Below are positions 24,101-36,240 of a stretch of DNA of 64,000 bases, one piece after another. The stretch spans positions 274,284,736 to 274,348,735 of the forward strand of contig JBOZIK010000001.1 of assembly GCA_051453625.1 (NCBI GenBank), in the 5' to 3' direction. The DNA is from Welwitschia mirabilis (taxonomy: Eukaryota; Gnetophyta; Gnetopsida; Welwitschiales). How positions within the stretch are numbered: the first letter of the stretch is position 1; each line of letters opens with the position of its first letter. The translations under genes and the position numbers were made by a program. Below the pieces are notes generated by a model that was not told the DNA's origin, did no database searches, and was given only the letters and a program-made list of their open reading frames with translations.

Positions 24101-24860
24101 AAAATAACTTGAAATTAGCTAAGTATTAATTTGATTCAATAAATAGTCATATACTAGTTCTTATAAATTAACTATTAATTTAGAACCTAACTTAGATGTT
24201 TCATTGTTTTTATAACTAATTTTATATTAAATCAAAGTTATCCTTCAAGTCAAATATGTTAAAATTTAATAGAAATCTTGTTTAAGTTAAATAGTTTAAT
24301 ATATTGATTTAAAGAGTGTCATTTTTCAATGGCTATCTTTTTATTTTAAGTAGTTGAACGTTTTTTATAAAATGGAATGAGATGTTTAAATTACTCATTT
24401 ACACCCATATTATATAATTTTAAGTAATAAACTATGTAACAAAAATTATTTTTATATAAAAAATACTAGCATATTTGATTGCTTAAACTCTTTTAAATTT
24501 TTATTTGAGTCATAAATAATTATTAAAATCATAGTTAATGTTTATAAAAGATCATTTATTTCTACTTTATTATATTTCCCTTTACATATCTCATGACCTT
24601 ATGCTTTTATACATGTATTTCTTTATATTAATTATGTCATGCATTTTAATTACTTGTATGTTGCTTAAGAGAAGTAGTTATTTCATCGTTTCAAGTGATA
24701 GCTTGACAAGAAAATATTAGCATTTCCATTTAATTCACATCAAATGTCCATTAACGTGATACTTGTGTACTTTTACTATGGATGAAATTTGACCTAGGAT
24801 ATTTTTCATGCTCTAATTTGGATTATTTATAATTAATTTTTTCCTAAATTAAATTATTAT
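21180..24860 (+). repeat. Repeat R, copy 2, without the element A insertion
   Basis: It aligns in order with 3180-5752 and then with 19349-20070, so it shows the pre-insertion state of copy 1. The join corresponding to the element A insertion is near 23517 ('acttaaatgtttcattg') and again near 24198. The doubling arises because 23141-23720 and 23821-24400 are the two flanks of a 100-N gap. A second such gap lies at 22459-22558, and a 46-N gap at 21893-21938. The frame at 21382-21585 corresponds to that at 3823-4026 but has no coding signature. The right end abuts the gypsy gag remnant. Confidence 0.65.
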
Positions 24861-26900
24861 GTTAAATACATGTTTTGTTTTGAAAATATTCAGGTCATGA
24901 TCTTTTAATTTTAAAAATTAGTTTTTCCTTCATTCAATCAATAATAAATTTAGAATAAGAGGAGACTTTCTTAATAGCTTCCAAAAGAGTTATGTTGATC
25001 TTAACTACTTTGAAAATATTAAGAGCTTCTTATTGTTTATTCATTAGTTAGTGTTTTATAAAATTATTATGGAAATGAGGAAAATTCTTTGTAAGATGAA
25101 ATTCATGTTTCTTATTCCTTATTAGCTTCTTTATCCTCATTAGGCTTACTAGGTAGTTTATCCTCATTTTTTTTATTTTTCTCTTAGTTTTGATTAATTT
25201 CATTTTTACTCCTCAAGTTTATGGCCTTTGTTTTCCAGATTTATATGTCATCTACCCCATTAACCATGTTACAACTATTAGGATTAGGTTCAAAAAATTC
25301 AATAAGCTTACCCTTCTCATATTAGTTAAATAAAGAGAGGATATAAGTAGTATTTTAACATAACTCTTAAATTTTTTAAATCGAGATTTTCCAATGTGAA
25401 AGAGGATTGTTGGTTGAATTATTATTAGTAATTATTGATTTGCATTTGTACTCCCATGAATCTCTTAAGAGTATCTTCCAAAGAAGAGTATTAAGTACAT
25501 AAGATGAAGTTTAATGATTAGGAGATAAGAGGTATTAATTCCTAGATCAATTCTTTGAGACTTAATTATGACAATCTTGCTTTCATAAAAATTTGGAATG
25601 ATTGCTTTATATAATATTATAGGTATTAGATTAAGGATTATCTACACATACCATTGTTATCCTATAACATTTACTTACTTCTTTAACATATCTTAAAACA
25701 TAGGTATGAACAAAAATTTTAAGGTCTCATAAGTATCTACATAATAAAAGAAATAACTAGTTTTAGAGAAAATTGATTTAAATGAAATATTAAGTGATTT
25801 AATCTTTTAAAGCTCATCTAATATATTTTTAACCTTAATATTAATAAAGATCTTAAAAATTCTAGTTATCTTAATAACATGATGTGATCTAGAGGGTTTA
25901 TTTGTCTTCTTCTAATTATTTAAACTCAATAAAATGGTTTTTAAGAAGTTATAAACTTTATCCATCTCTAAATCTAAGAAAGTTTTTCCACATATCATCT
26001 CAATAAGTTATCTATGATTTGAAGAAAGCCTTTATTGAAGAAACTAATGACTTTACATCTTTTTAAAACCATGTTAAGGATATTTAAGAAGTAAATTATT
26101 AAATCTCTATAATATGTGAGAAAAAGTCTCATTTTTATCTATTGGAAGTTCATAATTCTTTCCTAAGGACATTTTTTTTATGGCTATAGAAGATATTCTT
26201 AATAAGTCTTAGTTAAGATCAGCCAAAGTAGTAATGATAATAGTTTTAAAAGTGTATAAATAAGATCTGGATTTCTCTATAAGGGGGAAAAAAGAGTTAA
26301 TCTAAAAGCATCTATAGAATTTATATTATGAGAAGGAAATAAGATATTCAAACTCTTTAAGATAAAGATATAGTTCTTTCGACTTTAAATCATGAAAATG
26401 TAATAAATTTTTAATAATAATATATTCAAAGTTCAATCTATAATCATTAGAAGACTAAATTATGCAAGGAGTTCCTAAGTACTGAGGGTGAAGGTAACCT
26501 TTCAAAGCTTTCATAAGCTATTAATTATTGAAATTATTCCTAGAAAAGATGGATTAAAAATAAGATTAATTATTTTAATTCATGTTTTTTTATTTTTGAT
26601 TAAATCTATCACATTAACATCTCTCAGAGAAAGGTCTATCTTGTGAATTGAGTTAGGGATTATTTAGGCATTATAATGGGCTTAGTGCAATCTCTAGTGG
26701 AATCTTCCTAATTCATGTACGTTTACTAAAATTAATAATGCTTTAAGATTCAGAAAATTTTGATAGAGGTTTAAGCTATGATTTTATGAAATATAAATAC
26801 TAGATTCAAGAAAATAATAATGGTATAAATGAGAAAATATAATAGCAGCAATAACATGAAGTGAAAATGGGTAATGAGAGGTTGATCATATCATATTCAA
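24861..26900 (-). pseudogene. Ty3/gypsy (Athila-like) gag remnant
   Basis: Minus-strand translation, through many stops, follows a gypsy Gag of the Athila type. It has LYLYLKEFEYLISF near 26390, then INSFFPLIEKSRSYLYTF near 26270 (the hydrophobic core of capsid). A SHILxRFNNLLLKYP block lies near 26100, and ICGKTFLDLEMDKVYNFL near 25970. A Lys/Asn-rich linker follows at about 25100-25230. The C-terminal block FKVVKINITLLEAIKKVSSY, near 25010, is a conserved join between Gag and protease in this group. The same block is seen on plus at 61660 in another copy. The element stops abruptly at 24861 against repeat R. No frame is intact. Confidence 0.7.
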
Positions 26901-27183
26901 TTACACCATGATGATGAGATACTTACTGAAAATAGAAGCATAACAGACTAGATGATATAAAGACTAGAGAAGGAAAACTATAAAACGACCTACGAAATAG
27001 ATAAATGACAAAATGAGAAACATAAAATGCCTAAATGTGATATAAAAATGAAAATATAGAAATTAAAATGTATAAATAAAATGTAATTCTAGATTTTTAC
27101 TTCTAGTTTTACTTCTTTAAAAATGTCTACTAAATAAGGAAAAAGAAGAAGAAGAGAAGAAATATGAATAAACTTATAAACAC

Positions 27184-27387
27184 TTGTTTATGAATAATGT
27201 TAATTTTGTTTACAAAGTGCACAATCTTAATCCTTCTCTAATTAAATCAAATGTTTNNNNNNNNNNTTTCAATGCATTGACTTCACATTTCAAAGAATTA
27301 TTAGAGAAGCATAAAAAATATATAGGATGGATCACATCCAATATTAAAAATTTAGACTTTTCTGCCTCTACTTATTATACTTTTTAA
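27184..27387 (+). pseudogene. Ty3/gypsy polymerase fragment (protease-RT linker)
   Basis: This 67-codon frame, with a 10-N gap at 27257-27266, contains LLEKHKKYIGWITSNIKNLD. That matches the style of the conserved segment just ahead of RT in Athila-like gypsy elements, where a His-Lys-Lys, a Gly-Trp and a D-I-K precede the RT core. It ends at a stop and no RT core follows, so it is a small relic. It lies on the opposite strand to the gag remnant next to it. Confidence 0.5.
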
Positions 27388-28040
27388 AGTTCTTACATAC
27401 ATGTGCAGAGTCATTACTTGAGAATGTAATCCATTCTATACCATTTTTAAATAATAAATGTTTTGAAACTCATAGCCACATTATTCTTAAACCTTTCATT
27501 TCACATCCTTTTAAAAAATCTTCTTATAGCAATCCTTGTTAAAATGCAATTAACTTATTAACATCTAAGGATGTTTTTCTTACTAAAGATCATGAATGTA
27601 ATTTGGAGAATAGCCTTTTGTACCTTATAGGGAATTTTTTTTGATGTTTTAGAATGGATACAGAACCTAATCTCACCATTATTCATTCAAAACCTTTCAC
27701 ACATCCACTTCATTTTCATCCATCTCATTATATGCATCAATCATTCACCCCTTCCATACATCCCTAAGTTCTTAAGAATTAATGACCTAGGTTGATGATC
27801 CTTAACAAGTAATTATTTAATAACTGATTATCTAGTTAATACAAGTTTAGGTAGAATTTAAGTTCACTTGTATTATTTAACAAAAGGTTATGCTTATTTT
27901 TTAGTTATCTTATTCAAGGTAGTTCCACTTGGAATCTTCAAATTTAAAAAAATATGATTGAAAAAGGTAAAATCTATATTTATATTATGTTCTTTAGAAT
28001 CTATCTTTATATTAATTCTTTGTTTTCAAGCATTTTATAG
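27388..28040. other. Unassigned stretch
   Basis: No gene is recognised. Position and composition suggest the decayed 3' interior of the gypsy family represented at 27184-27387, because the following repeat (28041 onward) also follows gypsy protease sequence at 63190. Confidence 0.3.
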
Positions 28041-29221
28041 GAATAAGATATTTCTCATTTAGGTTAATGAGTCAGTGGCTCCTTTTATGTGCATAAAAGT
28101 ATAGAATATGAGAAGAAANNNNNNNNNNNNNNNNNNNNNNNNNNNNNNNNNNNNNNNNNNNNNNNNNNNNNNNNNNNNNNNNNNNNNNNNNNNNNNNNNN
28201 NNNNNNNNNNNNNNNNNNAAATATGGAATATGAAAAGAAAAATAAAAATAAAAATAAAAAAATAATATCTCTTCTTCAAAAGTATATTTTAGTATAATTA
28301 AATTAAGTTTACTTAACTATGTGAGGGCTATGAACTCTCACTGGTAATGCAATTTTAATGATCTATTTATGATATGATTAACTACATTATGGCTCTAGAT
28401 GGTCACTGGTAGTGTAGAACTAGTTTCTTCAAGAAACAACATGTATAATTTTGTTAGAAGAAAATGTCATAACATCGGATGCTTAATTTGATCTAATTAT
28501 TTGAAGCAACGAAAGTATGTGATTATAGAAAACATAAATTATGAAAAGAAAAGATAGGATTTAATGTTCACTTTTCTTAACTTATGTACTTAAAAACTTG
28601 CTTAAAAATTTTTGAATTTTTATAAGTTTACTCAAAGGATAACTTACTTATTTGAAATTATAATCCATTTAGATAAAAATAAAATTAGCAAAATTTTTAA
28701 TAAAGTGGCCATTAATTTAGGTCTTTTGTGTCTTGCATTCATAGGATTTATGGTTAATGTGTGTTTTTCATTATATTTTATGTTTGTTTTACCTAATTGC
28801 ATTGCCAATTATAATCATGTTATTCTAGGAGAACATATCCAAAGATATAATTTTATTTTCTTTTAACATGATCTTTTGATCCATACCATAATTATTATCT
28901 AACAAATCTAGATTTTTTATAAACCTAAATGATCTAAAGATTAAAATTTATCCTTATATCTATAAAAATCCACACTTTTCCTTAAACCTTTACCTTCCTC
29001 ATAAGCCAAGATCTCTTATCATGATGTGTTCCACTACTCTGCCATTGCATAGCCATTATTTCTAAATTCAATTAGAACTATTGCTTATGTTCAATAGCAT
29101 TTTTACCTATGTCCACTAGTGTTGTCATCATTACTACATATCCTGCATTCAATTTCTGACATTATCCTTCTTTCATGTTTTTCAATCTTCTTTAGTGTAA
29201 GATATGTCTATTAAAATTTAT
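28041..29221 (+). repeat. Gypsy-associated repeat, first assembled copy
   Basis: From 28040 to about 28510 it matches 63190-63560 (shared 'gaggctatrgattctcactrg', 'taactctaatgatcc' and 'cataacatcggatgcttaat' style words). It therefore belongs to the family whose protease lies at 61440-62830, probably its 3' or LTR region. The rest, including the 84-codon frame at 28612-28866, recurs at 29322-30333 across a 100-N gap; see that entry. Confidence 0.55.
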
Positions 29222-29321
29222 NNNNNNNNNNNNNNNNNNNNNNNNNNNNNNNNNNNNNNNNNNNNNNNNNNNNNNNNNNNNNNNNNNNNNNNNNNNNNNN
29301 NNNNNNNNNNNNNNNNNNNNN

Positions 29322-30333
29322 AAAAATAAAAATAAAAAAATAATATCTCTTCTTCAAAAGTACATTTTAGTATAATTAAATTAAGTTTACTTAACTATGT
29401 GAGGACTATGAACTCTTACTAGTAATGTAACTTTAATGATCTATTTATGATATGATTAACTACATTATGGCTCTAGATGGTCACTATCAATGTAGCACTA
29501 ATTTCTTCAAGAAACAACATGTATAATTTTGTTAGAAGAAAATGTCATAACATCAGATGCTTAATTTGATCTAATTATTTGAAGCAATGAAAGTGTGTAA
29601 TTGTAGAAAACATAAATTATAAAAAGAAAAGATAGATTTGGAGATGCTTTTATGTTCACTTTTCTTAACTTATGTACTTAAAAATTTTCTTACAAATTTT
29701 TGAATTTTTATAAGTTTACTCAGAGGATATATTACTTATTTGAAATTATAATCCATTTAGATAAAAATAAAATTAGCAAAAGTTTTAATAAAGTGGCCAT
29801 TAATTTAGGTCTTTTATGTCTTGCATTCATAGGATTTATGGTTAATGTGTGTTTTTCATTACATTTTATGTTTGTTTTACCTAATTACATTGCCAATTAT
29901 AATCATGTTATTCTAGGAGAACACATCCAAAGATACAATTGTATTTTCTTTTGACATGATCTTTTAATCCATATCATAATTCTTATCTAAGAAATCTAGG
30001 TTGTTTATGAACCTAAATGATCTAAAGATTAAAATTTACCCTTATATCTATAAAAATACACACTTTTACTTACACCTTTACCTTCCTCATAAGCCAAGAT
30101 CTCTTATCATGATGTGTTCCACCACTCTGCCATTATGTAGCCATCATTTCTAAATCCAATTGGAACTATTGCTTATGTTCAATAGCATTTTCACCTATGT
30201 CCACTAGTGTTGTCATCACTGCTACATATCTTGCATCTAATTTCTAACATTATCCTTCTTTCATGTTTTTCAATCTTCTTAAGTGTAAGGTATGTCTATT
30301 AAAATTTATTTTTTAGCCTATCTTCTTTGAATT
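29322..30333 (+). repeat. Second assembled copy of 28237-29221
   Basis: It starts at the right edge of the 100-N gap inside the A-rich 'aaaaataaaaata' word that also occurs at 28237. It reaches 'gtctattaaaatttat', the word that ends the left contig at 29221. The two copies differ at only a few percent. The 84-codon frames at 28612 and 29700 are near-identical for this reason and not because of selection. Confidence 0.7.
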
Positions 30334-30900
30334 ATCTTATGAATCTCATTTTCATTACATTTCTTAAACCTGACATAACATTCTCTCATTTTCTCTCTAT
30401 TTCTCTCTAGCATTCNNNNNNNNNNNNNNNNNNNNNNNNNNNNNNNNNNNNNNNNNNNNNNNNNNNNNNNNNNNNNNNNNNNNNNNNNNNNNNNNNNNNN
30501 NNNNNNNNNNNNNNNNNNNNNNNNNNNNNNNNNNNNNNNNNNNNNNNNNNTTATCTATTGAAAGAGGCAAACACATTCTACTACCCCAAGAAAGTGCTTG
30601 AATCTTAAAATAATTCTACATTTGATGATAAAAACCCTAGGTAACCCATTCTTATATATACCTCACTTCATTTTCCATATCTTTAGTTAATCTTAAACTA
30701 CTATTAGGGGTGGAACATTTAGAACATCTCTTATTTTATTTACTAAAATCTTTAGGGTATTATTATCATGCCTTATATGTAAAATACATACTCAACCAAT
30801 ATGGTGCCTTACCCTGTAAATTTTTATAAGGTTCTAACTATATCACCTATCACTTATGCCTATAGTAGCCATTTAGATATATTTAGAATAATTCAAGAAA
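30334..30900. other. Unassigned stretch with 135-N gap
   Basis: No gene or known repeat is recognised around the gap at 30416-30550. A CT-rich 'ctctcattttctctctatttctctc' type tract at 30382-30410 precedes the gap. Confidence 0.3.
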
Positions 30901-31290
30901 TTAATCCTTTGAACATAGCAAACTTTTAGTTAAAACCATCATAAATTGTATAGGGCACAAGAGTAACTTCTTTTTCCATACCTTATTTCTAACATCATCC
31001 ATAATATCCTTTATCAAATCATAAATTATAAAGGTTGAGAGAGAGCCTACATAAAAACCATCACCCTTTAAAAGATTACCTAAGTTCAAAAGTGCAAAAA
31101 TATGAATTAGATCTTAAGTCAACAATAAAAGTAGCATGAAGAGCAACATCAATAAAAAGAGAAAGAAATTCATAATGACATTCTCCCATTCATTCTATTC
31201 CTCCAAATAAAACTATGTATGTACCATTAACAAATTACTATAAAGGTAAGAAGCCTATTAGAAAAACTCATTATCCTCTTCCTTCTCCTC
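30901..31290 (-). pseudogene. Unrecognised decayed coding segment
   Basis: Two adjoining minus-strand frames look protein-like. One (about 31222-31092) reads ...ECHYEFLSLFIDVALHATFI then VDLRSNSYFCTFEL. After a frame change at 31089 it continues through LLKGDGFYVGSLSTFIIYDL and then IMDDVRNKVWKKKLLLCPIQ to a stop at 30901. The amino-acid pattern is far from random AT-rich translation. Upstream (31260-31320) is a Lys/Glu-rich stretch. I do not recognise the family. It could be another transposon accessory ORF or a captured host gene fragment. Confidence 0.4.
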
Positions 31291-31499
31291 CTTTCCCTGA
31301 GCCTTTGCATTTTCCCTCTTCTTCATCTAGTAAGACATTTCTCTAACAATTAGAATAAGAAAATAATATCTAGAATAGCATGTTATGGAGCAAATTGAAG
31401 AAGATCCCTAATCGATAAAAGGACATATCTCTCAAACAATAGAAAATGGATGAAAAAGTAGAATAATTAGCTTCTTTAAGAAGATCATTCAGTTAAAAT

Positions 31500-34330
31500 T
31501 ACATTTTTCTTGTATACATTAGAATGTGTTGCATTGAAATCTTTTCCAAGTGTATTACATTAAAATTTTTTACATGCTAGTTTAAAGTGNNNNNNNNNNN
31601 NNNNNNNNNNNNNNNNNNNNNNNNNNNNNNNNNNNNNNNNNNNNNNNNNNNNNNNNNNNNNNNNNNNNNNNNNNNNNNNNNNNNNNNNNNNNNNNNNNNN
31701 NNNNNNNNNNNNNNNNNNNNNNNNNNNNNNNNNNNNNNNNNNNNNNNNNNNNNNNNNNNNNNNNNNNNNNNNNNNNNNNNNNNNNNNNNNNNNNNNNNNN
31801 NNNNNNNNNNNNNNNNNNNNNNNNNNNNNNNNNNNNNNNNNNNNNNNNNNNNNNNNNNNNNNNNNNNNNNNNNNNNNNNNNNNNNNNNNNNNNNNNNNNN
31901 NNNNNNNNNNNNNNNNNNNNNNNNNNNNNNNNNNNNNNNNNNNNNNNNNNNNNNNNNNNNNNNNNNNNNNNNNNNNNNNNNNNNNNNNNNNNNNNNNNNN
32001 NNNNNNNNNNNNNNNNNNNNNNNNNNNNNNNNNNNNNNNNNNNNNNNNNNNNNNNNNNNNNNNNNNNNNNNNNNNNNNNNNNNNNNNNNNNNNNNNNNNN
32101 NNNNNNNNNNNNNNNNNNNNNNNNCTTATATACATTAGAGTGTATTGCATTGAAATCTCTTCCAAGTGTATTTCATTAAAATTTTTTACATGCTAGTTTA
32201 AAGTGTTTACATTATACTATTTCTTAGTTTTAAGTGTTTTCTTTGAAGTGTTTTTCTAAATGGAGTGTAATTACAAATTCTATATAATCAAAAACTTTTT
32301 AAAAATTTTAGAATGTGTTCAAAAGTTGTATAAAATTTTTCCTATCTATTTAACTTTTTGGACAAATTTAGGTTTGGTTAGGGGGCATGGCATCCATTTT
32401 TCAAGTAATTTTCCAAATTTTAATGCTTATTTTTATGTTTATTTTTTAAAAATTGATTAAATTTTTTCAAAATGTTATAACATTTTCATACTTAAATATT
32501 TTCCTTAGATAATNNNNNNNNNNNNNNNNNNNNNNNNNNNNNNNNNNNNNNNNNNNNNNNNNNNNNNNNNNNNNNNNNNNNNNNNNNNNNNNNNNNNNNN
32601 NNNNNNNNNNNNNAAGTGTTTTCTTTGAAGTGTTTTTCTAAATGGAGTGTAATTACAAATTCCGTATAATCAAAAAACTTTTTAAAAATTTTAGAGTATG
32701 TTCAAACGTTGTATAAAATATTTTCTATCTATTTAACTTTTTGGACAAATTTTAGGTTTGGTAAGGGGGCATGGCATCCATTTTTTAAATTTTAATGCCT
32801 TATTTTTATTTTTATTTTTTAAAAATTCGTTAAAATTTTTCAAAATGTTATAACATTTTCATACTTAAATATTTTCCTTAGATAATTTTTCCATGTTAAT
32901 AATTTCTTTATTAATCTTATGCTAAAAGTCTAGTGAAAGTCTAGTTAGTGGGCATGTTAACATGCAAAATTAACATTTAGATCAAGTTTATTTAACTAAA
33001 TTAGCTTAGGTAAAGATATTAAAATAGCCATTTTATTATAAAATTTTGTCTTCAACTCTTTTTAGAATGTTTTATGAACTTATGCACTTTCTCATGACAA
33101 TTCTAGGTTATTTATTACTTTTTGAAAGACATATTAAAAATTGAATATCATCTAATAAGAAAAACTAGTTTCACCATGTAGGTCATTGGTGCTATCAATC
33201 CCTTGGGAAAAAATAGTGCAAAAGCTAGGTTTTGAACTTATCATAATAAAGTAATTAAAATTAAATTATGGACTTAAGCAATTATTACATCACAACAATT
33301 GATAGATTTAATGACATGTGATGGTAGTGCAAGCTACGTGTGGTACTAACATGTGATGGTGACATGTGGCATTGATATGTGTGATCACATTAGAGGCACA
33401 TGGTAATAGTACCAATTGGTCAAATAATCATGATTCAAAGGCTATTTCATGACCACTTTCATAAGCAAATAAATAATCTACCTAAAGGTACATGACAAAA
33501 GTGTAACCTTCCAAATTGTAACTGCCTAAGTTATAACCATCCAAATTGTAACCGCCGCCAACCACTATAACCCAAAGGCTTGTAACCTTTTAAAAACATT
33601 TCCTCACCTATAAAAGAATCTTAATACCTCACTAGTATAGATCTTTTATTGTAGAATATAGTTGGAATCCTTAGAGTGTCACCTAGCAACATGGCTTTCT
33701 AAGTGTCTCATTTGAAAGTAAACTTATTCTAAGACTAGTTTGAGAAGTTTGTATCACTCTCATCTTATTCCTTTAATGTAAGGTATTTTTCTATCTTAAT
33801 GAAAGAGTAGTTATTTATTTTTTATTTCTAGTCATAAGTAGCCTCATACTTATAATGCTTAAGTCAAACTACGTTATCAAATTCTTTTGATAACAAAGTA
33901 AATTCTTTAAGTTAGCCTATTAGTTATGGTCACTTTTGTTTAATGGATCTTGAACACTATAGTTCTTACTTTCCATGCTTATAAAGGACTATGTAAGATC
34001 AAAGTAACTATCAAATTTACTAATATTCATGTGGTAAATGAGATTATGTCACCACAACACAAGCCATCATAACTTGACAATTTAAGCCTTCTTTTAGAAA
34101 ATTACATAATATCATTGGAAGTAGGATGTGCTATTAGACAACCTAGGATAGATCTTTAGAGCTCATTTGTTTCCCTACTTCACCAATCAAAGTTCATTAC
34201 AATCTCAATACTTGGTTTTCATTTGTTTTGATTTCATTATGAGATGAATAAATTCATGGTCAATCTATTAAGATTTATCTTAATTATCTCTATGAAAGAA
34301 TGATATTAGGTACTTATATATTTTTATTAA
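31500..34330 (+). repeat. Repeat G, copy 3 (LTR-like)
   Basis: This is the longest G copy. It matches copy 1 from about 280 and copy 2 from about 1870. It has a clear TATA-like 'cctataaaagaatc' at about 33608 on plus, followed by a leader matching 1100-1740 and 2400-3100, and ends with 'ctctatgaaagaatgatattagg' near 34305. Positions 31510-31589 repeat after the 535-N gap (32125 onward), and 32231-32513 repeats after the 100-N gap (32614 onward). The most likely reading is an LTR in plus orientation; no attached coding region is identified. Confidence 0.55.
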
Positions 34331-36240
34331 AGTACACTTTTACTATAATATATATACATTGTTTTGGTTAACACTCACTAATATTATATGAGAGATGTAA
34401 AGGGAAGGATGATCTAAAATAGGAGAAGAGTGAGGTGAAATGTCTATTATGCTAACTAATCATAGACCAACTTAATGAAGAAACGTAATTAAGTATATAA
34501 ATACATATCATGATAAGCCTAAGAAAGTTGTATATGCTCGTTATGGAATTTTCTTACAAGTTTATATTTTTGATTTATGTGATCAAATGGTGCTTTACCT
34601 TAAGTCCTCTTTCCAATGCTAAAATGTTGCTACTATTTTTCACAACTTAAAGTTTTTTTCTTTTTATGTTTATTATATAAGGCTCTATAAGACCTTTCAC
34701 TAATAATTAAAAGGGATAAAATTATTTTTGTTCTTTTTACTTTTTTGTGTTGTCTTGTGAGGATAGGTTTATGATACAAAAATATTATACTGTATTTAAA
34801 AGGCCAAAGACTTTTGAGTAGAATAGCCAGTTCACTGAAGGATAATTTATGGACTCATTATATGCAAGTATGTTTTAGAATAAGACTAATAAATACATAT
34901 AATAATAAAAATTATATAANNNNNNNNNNNNNNNNNNNNNNNNNNNNNNNNNNAATCTATTAAATGACAATAATTAACTATTTTACTATTCTCGAAAGTG
35001 AATCCTAATGGTTTCACAAGGAATATTGATTTGTATATGGAAGAATTGATTATGGATATGCATGTTATAGAAAATTTAAGTTATATCGAATAGTTAACAA
35101 TGTTGCATATCCTAAACTTTGATATAGTAATTTACAAAAAAAAAACCCAAAAAAAGATAAAAGTAATATGATGGATCATAAAATTGAAAAAATGTCAAAT
35201 ACTTAATGGCTAGTGAATTGTGAATTGAAAGAAGGACTAATGGCTAGTGAATTGTGTATATAAAAAGTGAATGAATAGATAAGGTAATAACATTAAGGGA
35301 TATGTAATCATAAAGCTCCATAAATGGGAAAGATAGGCTTAGAAAAAGGGATGTGAATATGCTATAATAAATAAAATATGTAAGGGATAAGGTATGTTAA
35401 ACATGTATATTTATTAAAAAAAAAAAGATAGGAAGATTAGGGGAATTGTAAGAAGGAATAGTTTTGAAAGTATTCCTACATAATGATAAAGAGGTAAAAA
35501 CATGTTTCATTGTAGGTTTTGACATGTTTGTGATCTTTTTCCTTTTTACTTTTTTGGTATTTTTTGTTTTTTTTGCATTTTTTTACATTAAAAAATAATA
35601 TTGTGAACATGATGAAAGTAAGATTAAAGGGATAAAATGGGAGATGTGCATAAAATAGAATACATGAAATAATAAATAGTTGATAATGGAGTTGAATGAT
35701 TAAAAACATAAAATATATGATATAGGAAAGGGATGCATTCAACTATTGGATGAAACGATGAGTGTAATGTATAAACAAGAAACATAGTAAGTATTGTACA
35801 AAGGTATGGATAATTGTAAAAATAGAGTTATGTACATAATTATCTATATCACTATGATATATGTCATCATTGCCCTTCTCAATGGATGGAGTCTCATCTT
35901 GTGAAACTTCAATAACAATAAAACTAGGATTGTATACAATGAAATGGCTCCTACCATGTTTGTATGATGTACTACTCCCTCTACCTCCTTCACATAGATT
36001 AGTAGCATGTATCCTTTATATAATTTAATTTATGTGTCTAATAATAACTTATAAAATGTAAACAAAGTGTGAAATCTACATGATATATGTATAAAAACAT
36101 GCTACCCTATATGAATAGTGAGTAAGTATGTGCGTTAAATATTTTATTATGAAAATAAATGTAATGGTAAATGCATAAAATAAATGATGAAAATATAAAA
36201 AGTAACTAAATGATGACATTTGGTATGGATGTGAAATTAT
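34331..36240. other. Unassigned, probably 3' part of gypsy element C
   Basis: No gene is recognised. The region lies downstream (minus sense) of the C integrase at 36241-37373 and may hold its decayed C-terminus and 3' non-coding part. A 34-N gap is at 34920-34953. The 88-codon minus frame at 35476-35742 is a low-complexity Phe/Lys-rich chance ORF. Confidence 0.35.

Noticed and set aside
28612-29954. Two nearly identical 84-codon frames (28612-28866 and 29700-29954) as a conserved small-gene pair
   Set aside because: They lie in the duplicated flanks of a 100-N gap. The similarity extends over the whole flank including non-coding parts, so it reflects duplicate assembly and not protein conservation.
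31560-32165. Long open frames of 148-201 codons at 31560-32165, 44868-45372 and 16998-17309
   Set aside because: They consist almost entirely of N translated as X; only a few real codons are present at the ends.
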